Shown here one piece after another: positions 1-5,235 of a stretch of DNA of 5,235 nt. Made by a program: the position numbers and the translations under genes. The DNA is from CAZFAP01 sp964516325 (GTDB lineage: Bacteria > Auribacterota > JABMQX01), in assembly GCA_964516325.1 (NCBI GenBank), contig CAZFAP010000234.1, forward strand, positions 1 to 5,235, in the 5' to 3' direction. The stretch's first letter is position 1, and each line of letters opens with the position of its first letter. The notes under the pieces are model-generated. The model did no database searches, was not told where the DNA came from, and saw only the letters and a program-made list of their open reading frames with translations.

Positions 1-2
1 GC

Positions 3-413
3 GAAATCTGGTTTTCCACGGAAAATGGCTTTCAATCGAAAAGACTTGGCTCAATCAGCGAGGGTGACCTCCTGAGCGACAACGGCACGATTGTCTTCAG
101 AAACCTGGAACTGCTCCAGGGCTTCAGACCGCTCGAAAAGCTGGGAAATTTCGGATTGGATGCCTTGTTCCTCATCACGGAAGGCGAGCCAAAGGAGCCG
201 CCTACGCCCGAGGCGACAATCACCATGCGGCAGGATTCGGGCGACGTGCGGATTGACTGGACGAGCGATGGGAAAGTCTTCCAGCTTGAACGAGCCGACG
301 AGCCGGCTGGTCCGTACGTTCCCGTAGGCCCAATAACCACGGATACGGAGTACATTGACCTCGTAGCGGCGCTCGGGACAGCGAAGAGCTTCTACCGCCT
401 CCGGCTGTGGTAG
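3..413 (+). CDS. C-terminal part of a large secreted protein (5' end outside the window)
   Basis: The reading frame is open from the window edge and ends at TAG 411-413, giving 136 visible residues; the true start lies to the left. The first half contains EIWFSTENGF, then GDLLSDNGTIVFRNLELL and NFGLDALFLI. A Pro/Glu-rich linker (EGEPKEPPTPE) follows, then a beta-rich tail of about 60 residues running from TITMRQDSGDVRIDW through FQLERADEPAGPYVPVGPI to SFYRLRLW at the stop. From memory, this order (FGLDALF block, linker, 'LERA..PAGPY..VGPI..TEYID...SFYRLR.W' end) recurs at the C-terminus of verrucomicrobial extracellular proteins; the tail resembles a fibronectin/Ig-like beta domain. No catalytic motif is visible, so the enzymatic or structural role of the whole protein cannot be told. 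An internal TTG at 156 is not a credible start because homologous-looking sequence continues upstream of it. Confidence is high that it codes, low on function. Confidence 0.8.
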   Translation, partial: EIWFSTENGFQSKRLGSISEGDLLSDNGTIVFRNLELLQGFRPLEKLGNFGLDALFLITEGEPKEPPTPEATITMRQDSGDVRIDWTSDGKVFQLERADEPAGPYVPVGPITTDTEYIDLVAALGTAKSFYRLRLW

Positions 414-429
414 CTGGCGTCTATAGAAA

Positions 430-690
430 TCACTCGGGAGGCGCAACTTTCTTGGCTTCTGCCGACTCGCGGTCTTTCTCTAACCAGCGCCGGTAGTGTT
501 CTCGCTTCTCTTGCACAAGCTCTCCAGGCGTCGCGCTGCAGTCGAAGGCGTCCCAGACCTTCACCGTCCTATCGTCGCTTCCCGTCACCACGCGCCTTTC
601 ATCCCGCGACAGCGCTAAGGAATTAGCACGTCCCTGCGACCCCTGTAGTTTTTGACGGTTCTACCATAAACCGCCCTGGAGACCACCGCG
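430..690 (-). pseudogene. Decayed 3' end of a WD40-repeat protein gene
   Basis: Read on the minus strand from a TAG at 661-663 to the TGA at 430-432, the frame encodes LQGSQGRANSLALSRDERR followed by VVTGSDDRTVKVWDA (547-591). This is a clear WD40 repeat (LxGHxGxVxSLAxSPDGRRVVTGSDDxTVKVWD) in which the GH histidine is replaced by serine. After it come about 38 charged residues (ELVQEKREHYRRWLEKDRE...) and the stop, a helical tail. In a different frame at 651-686 the strand reads VVSRAVYGRTVK, the matching stretch of the preceding WD40 blade, so a frameshift lies near 649-651. There is no start codon or ribosome site, and further upstream (about 700-830) no repeat is recognisable. WD40 propellers normally need about seven blades, so this cannot be functional alone. 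Its stop is 16 bp from the end of the facing secreted-protein gene. Confidence 0.65.
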
Positions 691-830
691 CCTTCAAGGC
701 GACATGTACTCTCGCGTTCTTAACGTTTGCGGGACTATAGGGCGCGACTTGTGCTAATGAGGCACTGAGCGAGTTCGCCGAGCAGGCGCCGATGGTCTCC
801 CGAGGCTAAGCGACGGTCAAAGACTACTCG

Positions 831-2216
831 TCACACCTCCACAACTGCTTTTCCCTTTGGCAGGTCAAAGCAAACCGTCACGCTGTGATTGTCCGTGTAC
901 CACGCTCCACTGCCTAATTCCAGCAAGCTCTCTGCACGCCGCAATTGAACCTGTTTCCCACTAATGATCAGCTTGGGGACTTGTGGCGAATCGGCCTTGA
1001 TCCTCACCGTGAATCGCCTTGTGGCGAAGGGTGCGGTGAACGTGACGCGAGCGCCGCTGCTGGTGATTTGAGTGAGTTCCTTGGCCGCCCAATACCGGGC
1101 AATCTCACTGAGTTTCATCCAGAGCAGGTTGTCATACCGGGCGTGAAGCCGCCGAACGACCTCCTTGAAGATGTTGAAGCCCCGTTCTTCACCATTGAAA
1201 TAAAGGCCCGGCCAGTGACAAACGAGGATTGCTGGTTCACCTCTGTCAATGACTTCCGGCAAACGCCCGCCTCTCAGATCCTCCGTGATAAACTGATCCG
1301 CCGACCCGGGTGAAAGACCGTCCCAGCCACCGAACCAGTCTCCCGTGCACCCAATGATGGACACGACACACCTCGGGTCGGGCCCAGACAGGCCCGAGGC
1401 GTACTCGACCCTTGGCGCGACGCTTTGAGCGTCCGTAAAAACATGCCGGAAGTAGTGGGGGATCTCCGCGTTGAACACCTCGCGGCATGACTCAAGCGTA
1501 GCCTGCGACAACTCCGGAAGCACACGGTTTCCGAACCCGCCCGGTGTCGTAATCCCCTCACATTCGAGTCCGATATTCTTGAGAATTCGGAGCGCATAGC
1601 TCATGTAGTCCGCCAACTCGTCAACAGACTTCCCCGCCGACCATCCCCAGTTCTCCATAAAAGCCTCACTCCGCTCCGGGTGCGGACGGCCAGTCTTCGT
1701 GTTAATAACCCAAGTGTGAGTGACCATTTCCGGATGAATGTCCCAATCGGGCGTCATGAGCTCCCGGACCAGCTTGATGCTTTCTTGAAGGTCCCCTTTC
1801 GACCAGCCGGGCAGATCGCGGTCTAACCAACCCACCAGAGCAGGATAGGGCACTACGGTGTACTTACCCTTGACTTTGTGATCGCGGCACCATTCACCGA
1901 ACTTGCGTAGAAATGAGTCCGGTATTTCCCTGGGCAAAATCCGCCAATCTTGTTTGTACTGATCCGGAAAGACCTCGTGAAATTGGGGAATGCAAAAGTG
2001 AGCGAGGTTCACGAGGCAAGTTGAATCGTCAATAATGAAGCTGACTGGCACACGGTTTTGTGGGTTCAACACGTCCACAGTGCTGGCTTGGCTTGGTCGC
2101 TCCCCCCTTTGTTGAGGGCTTCCGGTTGAGGGAAAAAAGCCCAATCCGACGCCCGCGGTCGCCAGGGCTGCCGTTCTGAAGAAATCCCGTCGCATTATTC
2201 CGTCCCTGCTAAACAT
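831..2216 (-). CDS. Tat-exported protein with NodB-type polysaccharide deacetylase-like fold
   Basis: A 461-residue protein. The ATG at 2216 is chosen because AGGAG lies 8 nt upstream; an alternative start at Met8 (2195) would keep the signal. Residues 9-14 RRDFFR followed by AALATAGVGLGFF are a Tat signal peptide, so the product is probably folded before export to the periplasm or beyond. Residues about 55-376 resemble the glycoside hydrolase/deacetylase barrel: FIIDD (Asp63, Asp64) in the position of the NodB motif 1 'TFDDG', H161-x5-H167 (HPEMVTH) as the metal-binding histidine motif, TTPGGFG (223-229) as motif 3, and ILVCHW (His334) near the end of the barrel. A beta-rich C-terminal domain (about 385-461) follows. 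In this fold metal-dependent enzymes remove acetyl groups from polysaccharides, but the motifs are variant, so substrate and even activity are unproven. Spacing from neighbours says it is a single-gene unit. It could instead be a non-catalytic or differently acting relative. Confidence 0.85.
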   Translation of the reverse strand: MFSRDGIMRRDFFRTAALATAGVGLGFFPSTGSPQQRGERPSQASTVDVLNPQNRVPVSFIIDDSTCLVNLAHFCIPQFHEVFPDQYKQDWRILPREIPDSFLRKFGEWCRDHKVKGKYTVVPYPALVGWLDRDLPGWSKGDLQESIKLVRELMTPDWDIHPEMVTHTWVINTKTGRPHPERSEAFMENWGWSAGKSVDELADYMSYALRILKNIGLECEGITTPGGFGNRVLPELSQATLESCREVFNAEIPHYFRHVFTDAQSVAPRVEYASGLSGPDPRCVVSIIGCTGDWFGGWDGLSPGSADQFITEDLRGGRLPEVIDRGEPAILVCHWPGLYFNGEERGFNIFKEVVRRLHARYDNLLWMKLSEIARYWAAKELTQITSSGARVTFTAPFATRRFTVRIKADSPQVPKLIISGKQVQLRRAESLLELGSGAWYTDNHSVTVCFDLPKGKAVVEV

Positions 2217-2224
2217 AATGCGCT

Positions 2225-2229
2225 CTCCT
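2225..2229 (-). promoter_or_regulatory. Ribosome binding site of the NodB-like gene
   Basis: The minus strand reads AGGAG, 8 nt before the ATG at 2214-2216. It decides between this start and Met8 at 2195, which has only a weaker AGGGA-like stretch upstream. It lies 5 nt downstream of the hairpin at 2235-2256, so access to it may depend on the RNA structure around it. Confidence 0.6.
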
Positions 2230-2234
2230 CAAAT

Positions 2235-2256
2235 CTTGGCGAGAAACCTCGCCAAG
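2235..2256 (-). promoter_or_regulatory. Perfect 9-bp hairpin in the 5' leader of the NodB-like gene
   Basis: CTTGGCGAG (2235-2243) and its exact complement CTCGCCAAG (2248-2256) flank a 4-nt loop (2244-2247), a stable stem. On the minus-strand transcript it ends 5 nt before the AGGAG. No U-run follows it, so it is unlikely to be an intrinsic terminator. It may be an mRNA-stabilising or translation-modulating leader hairpin, or, as DNA, an operator for a dimeric repressor. The structure is seen; the function is inferred. Confidence 0.5.
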
Positions 2257-2837
2257 TTGGTTCGTATCCCCCGCCCGGGAACGCATGGTTCTCTTCCTTA
2301 CAGTACCCAGACCCCTTCAATCTACCGAGAGGGAGGCGAGTTATCAACACCTTTCCATCTGGTTCTTGCTGTTCCACAGCGGGCAGCACTTGCGGTTGCC
2401 GTGCCCAGGAGACAACCAAGCAGACTTCGCGCGTTGAGGCCCGGACTGAAGTCAGGAAAGCCTCCCACAGAATGATGTGCAATGGGGGGAAGGCGAGCCG
2501 GTTCCAATGTTCCATCAGCCAGAAAAGCCTGTAAGGCGATGGATAGTCAACGGCCCGCGATTTCCGGCAGATAGCGTGCGGACAGGAGAAAACACGGGTT
2601 CTCACATCACTTTGGGGCGCCGTGCGCGGTCAAACGTGGATCGTCTGCGCTGCGCAGGGAAGGGGACCAAACTGAGGCAAGACACGAACTGGCAAAGAAC
2701 TAACAGATGTCAGAATCTTTGCGCTGAGATTGCCACCGGGGTGAACCGCTGAAAACCGAAAAGACCGGATCAAGAAGGCTGAAATTGTCGCTACGGCGTG
2801 CCTGATTCGGCGCCATCGCTTTGTAAACTACCCGCAC
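2257..2837. other. Gene-poor spacer
   Basis: About 580 bp between the leader hairpin and the + strand promoter. Open frames exist on both strands but have no ribosome sites, no recognisable domains and overlap each other; one minus frame would run into the start of the NodB-like gene. The Pro/Arg/Ser-rich minus-strand translation at 2322-2507 has the look of frames that fall over dispersed intergenic sequence. A small interrupted palindrome (CTGCGC-T-GCGCAG, 2645-2657) is present. No convincing promoter for the NodB-like gene was found, although it must lie here or nearer the hairpin. Confidence 0.5.
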
Positions 2838-2867
2838 GTGACTCTCTGCGCATTGAGAAGTTATAAT
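2838..2867 (+). promoter_or_regulatory. Putative sigma70-type promoter
   Basis: A perfect -10 box TATAAT (2862-2867) lies 18 bp downstream of GTGACT (2838-2843), which matches TTGACA at four of six positions. Transcription would begin near 2874, inside the tmRNA-like fragment, and run towards the doubtful ORF at 3042. The -10 match is good, but AT-rich spacers produce such matches by chance. Confidence 0.35.
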
Positions 2868-2872
2868 GAAAA

Positions 2873-2900
2873 TGGAGGCGGCGGGAATCGAACCCGCGTC
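2873..2900 (-). repeat. Orphan 3' end of a tmRNA-like gene (likely att-site scar)
   Basis: On the minus strand GAC is followed by a T-arm stem GCGGG (2897-2893), loop TTCGATT (2892-2886), stem CCCGC (2885-2881), a 7-nt acceptor strand CGCCTCC (2880-2874) and discriminator A (2873). GACGCGGGTTC matches the 3' end of E. coli ssrA as I remember it, and the whole piece fits bacterial tmRNA 3' ends better than a tRNA. There is no encoded CCA, no pairing 5' acceptor strand (GGGGGCG or GGAGGCG) at tRNA or tmRNA distance, and no tag-peptide region. It is therefore only a 3' fragment. The 3' ends of tmRNA and tRNA genes are common targets of tyrosine integrases, and integration leaves such copies. A tRNA-Ser fragment is the main alternative. 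Confidence 0.55.
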
Positions 2901-2958
2901 AAGCCGTTTTTGTAACTTCTTGTAAATGCCTTTGATGTGAGTCAAGGCTTTGCGAGAA

Positions 2959-3018
2959 AATTGGTTAGCGAGTCTCAGAATTTATCAGGATTAGCTACAA
3001 TTTATCAGAATAGGGCTA
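2959..3018 (+). repeat. Short direct repeats with 20-bp period
   Basis: AATTTATCAG occurs at 2979-2988 and again at 2999-3008, exactly 20 bp apart, and is followed in each case by an A/G-rich GATTAG or AATAGG. A weaker unit starting AATTGGTTAGC lies one period earlier, at 2959. Twenty base pairs is about two helical turns, so the AATT tracts are in phase on one face of the DNA. Beside the tmRNA scar they could be recombinase arm-type or other protein-binding sites, but chance in AT-rich DNA is possible. Confidence 0.35.
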
Positions 3019-3041
3019 TTCACTTGGGTCAGGTAACCACT

Positions 3042-3488
3042 ATGTACGGTATAGGAACCCATCGGCGAAAGCTGTTCGTTTCAGATTGGGATTACTTGAA
3101 CCGCTTTTTCACTGATGAGTTTGTGCGGACAGGCACCCTCCGGAACAACGGGTTATGGCTCTTGGCAGCATCGAGTCCAGAGGATGAGACTCACCGGAGC
3201 ACCCCTGGGAAGAACGGAAACCACATCGAGGATCCGAAGCTCGGCCAGAAGGAGGAGTCCGCGTTGGTCCCTGGAACTCTGGATAGTAGTCACGGTGGCG
3301 GAAACGGTGGGGCACCCGGAGGTGGCCACAACCCATGGGGCGGACCCAAAAACGACGCGTACCCGGAGGCTCTGTCCCTCAAGGAATTGGGTCTCGCAAT
3401 CGTGTCAACGAAGCGACTGCAGTTTCAAGCGAGTTTCACCCAGTCGAGCCCCGCCTTTTTCGCGGCGTATCCCAGTTCGCGCAGATAG
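3042..3488 (+). CDS. Doubtful hypothetical protein
   Basis: A 148-residue frame starting at ATG 3042, with an AGG 8 nt upstream; the frame itself is open further back to a GTG at 2937. The N-terminal third contains FVSDWDYLNRFFTDEF; the middle is polar (SSPEDETHRSTPGK) and then Gly-rich (HGGGNGGAPGGGHNPWGG), like a disordered linker. No domain is recognised. For it: a promoter candidate at 2838-2867 and tolerable codon use. Against it: a sharp composition change near 3130 from AT-rich to GC-rich, overlapping frames on both strands, and a last 64 bp that run antisense over the 3' end of the isomerase-like gene. It may be a chance frame or remnant of an inserted element next to the tmRNA scar. 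Confidence 0.22.
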   Translation: MYGIGTHRRKLFVSDWDYLNRFFTDEFVRTGTLRNNGLWLLAASSPEDETHRSTPGKNGNHIEDPKLGQKEESALVPGTLDSSHGGGNGGAPGGGHNPWGGPKNDAYPEALSLKELGLAIVSTKRLQFQASFTQSSPAFFAAYPSSRR

Positions 3489-4999
3489 TTCCCGTATGCG
3501 ACCATCCAGTGGAAACCTCGGATTTCCTCAGCCAGTCGTTCACTATCCCCCTTGATAGCCACGTCGAGTTGCGTTCGGCAGATTTCGTAGAAGGGCGAGT
3601 CGAGAATCTCGCCTTCGAAACCCAACCATCGGCGACCGGCGAAATCGGGATTGATCACCGTGATCTGCTGTCCCTTCCGCATCTCCACCTTTGGCGCCGC
3701 CCCGAAGTCAGATTCGTAGTGCGTCAGGATTCTCGCCGGCTCCAATCGTTTGCCGTCCATCCTTCTTGGCGCAGTGCAGTGAGACACGGTCAGGACGCCG
3801 TCATGAGGAAAAGAAGGGTTACACAGGAAAACGGGTTTGCCCGAAATGTAGCGAAGGAGGATTCCCGCGGGAATGGCGACAAAGTCCGACTCGCAGAAGG
3901 CCAAATAGCCATCATCGTTCAGCAGACTGAGCGGCAAACACGCCGTGGTCCCCGAAATCGGCATGATGGTGCTCATGCAACTGTTCACCGTAATCGTATC
4001 CGTTGCCGCCTGGTGGAGTAGATCGCGGAAGACCTCGCACAGAACAAAAGCCCGATAGACGAAGTCCTTCGAAGTCTCGAGGGTGACGCCCTCCTGCTTG
4101 AGGTACTTGTCCGCCTCGTCGCGACAGCGTTTCGCAAGGGCTTCGTTCTGGCGCGCTTTCTCGATCCGCTGGCCGAGTTCGTCATAGGAAACAGGGAGAA
4201 TGTCCAATTTCCATGTCCTCTGGGCGCGGTCCGGCGCTTGCCTGCCGTCCGCTCCCCAGCCGCCCGGACCACCGATGGCAACAATCCGTTTCCCCAGGAT
4301 GTTCTTCAAGCCGTACAATGCTCGCAGTCGCCACAAGAGTTCGGCGTGCTCATCCACAACAATGTCGTGAACGTCCATGCCAGGCTGGCCGAATTCGTCG
4401 CGCGTTTTCCGCAGGAAGTGGGCGTGCGCGCCAATATACATGTAGTAGAGAGGACCCGAGCGATGCCGCACAAACATGAGATTCCACTTGTCCGGCGAGG
4501 CCAGGGCTTCGAGCACCGGCCGATCGCGCCGAGCCGCGTACATAGCAAGAACATCGTGGCTCTTTTTGGCGACGGCCACTGCCTGCTCCACATTACGCAC
4601 CGTAACCAGAGGAGAGATGTCGAGGGGAAAATCGGCGGACGACGCCATTGTGGCCAAGTCGCCACGAATCCTCTGTTCCTCGTCGCGAAGTTCTTGCTCG
4701 TTCTGGATTGCTCCCGTCACTCGCCAACTGGCGGCTGGCTTTCGCTCGTAGATGTCGCAGTTGAAAACCGGTTGGACCTTCAGCGGGAGAAAAATGGGCC
4801 GCTGGCGTTGTGGCTTCTCTGAATGGTCAAGCGCTGCACCGGCAAGACCAGGCAGGGCCAACCCTGCTACGGCTGCGATCCCGCTTGCAGCCATGAACTC
4901 GCGCCGGGTGAAACCCTCCCGTGAGCATCTCCGATCGGCATCGCACGAACAGCACGCCCAGTCGCCGATAACGTTTCGTTCCTGTTTTGAATTCAACAT
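3425..4999 (-). CDS. Tat-exported L-fucose isomerase-like protein
   Basis: A 524-residue protein from ATG 4999. The frame is open upstream (Met at 5038, TTG at 5149), but the TTG lies in the -35 box of the best promoter; 5038 remains possible. The n-region has four cysteines (Cys16, 17, 19, 25), then the Tat motif TRREFM (31-36) and a hydrophobic stretch to about residue 56. Residues about 125-330 look like the N-terminal Rossmann-like part of sugar isomerases (GGPGGWG at 243-249). Residues about 335-450 match the L-fucose/L-arabinose isomerase C-terminal domain: TACLPLSLLNDDGYLAFCESD (352-372), GKPVFLCNPS (387-396), SHCTAP (406-411), THYESDFG (426-433). Glu370, Asp372 and His407 are candidate metal ligands by analogy. 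Family members interconvert ketoses and aldoses in the cytoplasm, so an exported form is unusual. The real substrate is unknown and activity is not assured. The helical C-terminus ends at 3425. Confidence 0.87.
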   Translation of the reverse strand: MLNSKQERNVIGDWACCSCDADRRCSREGFTRREFMAASGIAAVAGLALPGLAGAALDHSEKPQRQRPIFLPLKVQPVFNCDIYERKPAASWRVTGAIQNEQELRDEEQRIRGDLATMASSADFPLDISPLVTVRNVEQAVAVAKKSHDVLAMYAARRDRPVLEALASPDKWNLMFVRHRSGPLYYMYIGAHAHFLRKTRDEFGQPGMDVHDIVVDEHAELLWRLRALYGLKNILGKRIVAIGGPGGWGADGRQAPDRAQRTWKLDILPVSYDELGQRIEKARQNEALAKRCRDEADKYLKQEGVTLETSKDFVYRAFVLCEVFRDLLHQAATDTITVNSCMSTIMPISGTTACLPLSLLNDDGYLAFCESDFVAIPAGILLRYISGKPVFLCNPSFPHDGVLTVSHCTAPRRMDGKRLEPARILTHYESDFGAAPKVEMRKGQQITVINPDFAGRRWLGFEGEILDSPFYEICRTQLDVAIKGDSERLAEEIRGFHWMVAYGNYLRELGYAAKKAGLDWVKLA

Positions 5000-5120
5000 G
5001 ATTCGCCCCCGAGTGGTGGGAATTGTTGGTCGTTCCATTTTTTCTCGATTGGTATCCGCTCGCGGCTCTTCGGGATCCGCGGAGACAATCCGGAACCAGC
5101 CGCCGCGATGTTCAATGCTG

Positions 5121-5149
5121 ATTCTGAACAAAGAGGACCTCGCGGTCAA
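5121..5149 (-). promoter_or_regulatory. Putative sigma70 promoter of the isomerase-like gene
   Basis: On the minus strand TTGACC (5149-5144, five of six to TTGACA) is separated by exactly 17 bp from CAGAAT (5126-5121, four of six to TATAAT). Transcription would start near 5114, leaving a leader of about 115 nt to the ATG at 4999, or about 76 nt to the alternative Met at 5038. It rules against the in-frame TTG at 5149 as start. Promoter usage in this lineage can deviate from sigma70, so this is a candidate only. Confidence 0.4.
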
Positions 5150-5235
5150 AGGCTATTGCGATGGAAAGCCTTGATGGAGGTCTCCAAGGCCGAGAACCGC
5201 CGGCCGCTACTTCTGCTGGAGCTGTGGGGGTAAGA

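Noticed and set aside
945..1313. Plus-strand frame of 122 codons
   Set aside because: It is antisense to the NodB-like gene, whose frame carries the recognisable motifs.
2195..2605. Minus-strand frame of 136 codons upstream of the NodB-like gene
   Set aside because: It starts with GTG without a ribosome site, overlaps the real start region, shows no domain, and competes with frames on both strands.
2700..2945. Minus-strand frame of 81 codons reading through the tmRNA-like fragment
   Set aside because: Its TTG start and the LDAGSIPAAS stretch are what a T arm gives when translated. I considered an integrase C-terminus but there is no R-H-R-Y catalytic signature, and a stop lies shortly upstream.
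2869..2975. Complete tRNA-Ser on the minus strand
   Set aside because: No GGAGGCG acceptor strand, D arm or anticodon arm is found at the required distance upstream of the T arm.
3109..3160. CTGATGAG, the hammerhead ribozyme core motif
   Set aside because: No matching GAAA core strand or flanking stems could be drawn around it.
3335..4021. Plus-strand frame of 228 codons
   Set aside because: It lies almost entirely antisense to the well-supported isomerase-like gene, is Arg/Pro-rich and has no domain.
5161..5235. Plus-strand ATG frame open to the window edge
   Set aside because: Only 25 codons are visible, with no ribosome site or recognisable sequence.

Overview
The window looks like a piece of a Verrucomicrobiota-type genome, perhaps Limisphaerales/Pedosphaera-like, and probably environmental. 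The clues are: (i) the C-terminus of a secreted protein at the left edge, with a tail ending in SFYRLRLW, a pattern I associate with verrucomicrobial secreted proteins; (ii) two large proteins with twin-arginine (Tat) signal peptides; (iii) long non-coding spacers that contain gene debris. The lineage call is inference from protein style and not a database result.

Layout, left to right. 3-413 (+) is the open-ended 3' part of the secreted-protein gene. Facing it, 430-~690 (-) holds a decayed WD40-repeat gene: one readable terminal repeat, a frameshifted older repeat, and no start. About 701-830 shows nothing. 831-2216 (-) is an intact Tat-exported protein with features of the NodB-type polysaccharide deacetylase fold. 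Just upstream of its ribosome binding site is a perfect 9-bp hairpin (2235-2256). 2257-2837 is a gene-poor spacer. 2838-2867 carries a good sigma70-like promoter on +, and 2873-2900 (-) is a solitary 3' end of a tmRNA-like gene (T arm plus acceptor strand) without the rest of the RNA, most simply an old integration (att) scar. 2959-3018 has AATT-starting units spaced exactly 20 bp apart. A doubtful + strand ORF (3042-3488) follows. 3425-4999 (-) is an intact Tat-exported protein with the L-fucose/L-arabinose isomerase-like C-terminal domain, preceded by a plausible sigma70 promoter (5121-5149). 5150-5235 holds no supported gene.

The two complete genes are on the same strand but about 1.2 kb apart, so they are separate transcription units. 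Both products should fold in the cytoplasm and cross the inner membrane by Tat; both resemble carbohydrate-active folds. A shared role in handling extracytoplasmic sugars is possible but is only inference. I see no defence system, CRISPR array, complete mobile element or complete RNA gene. The items most worth a second look are the exported isomerase-like protein, the tmRNA scar and the leader hairpin.
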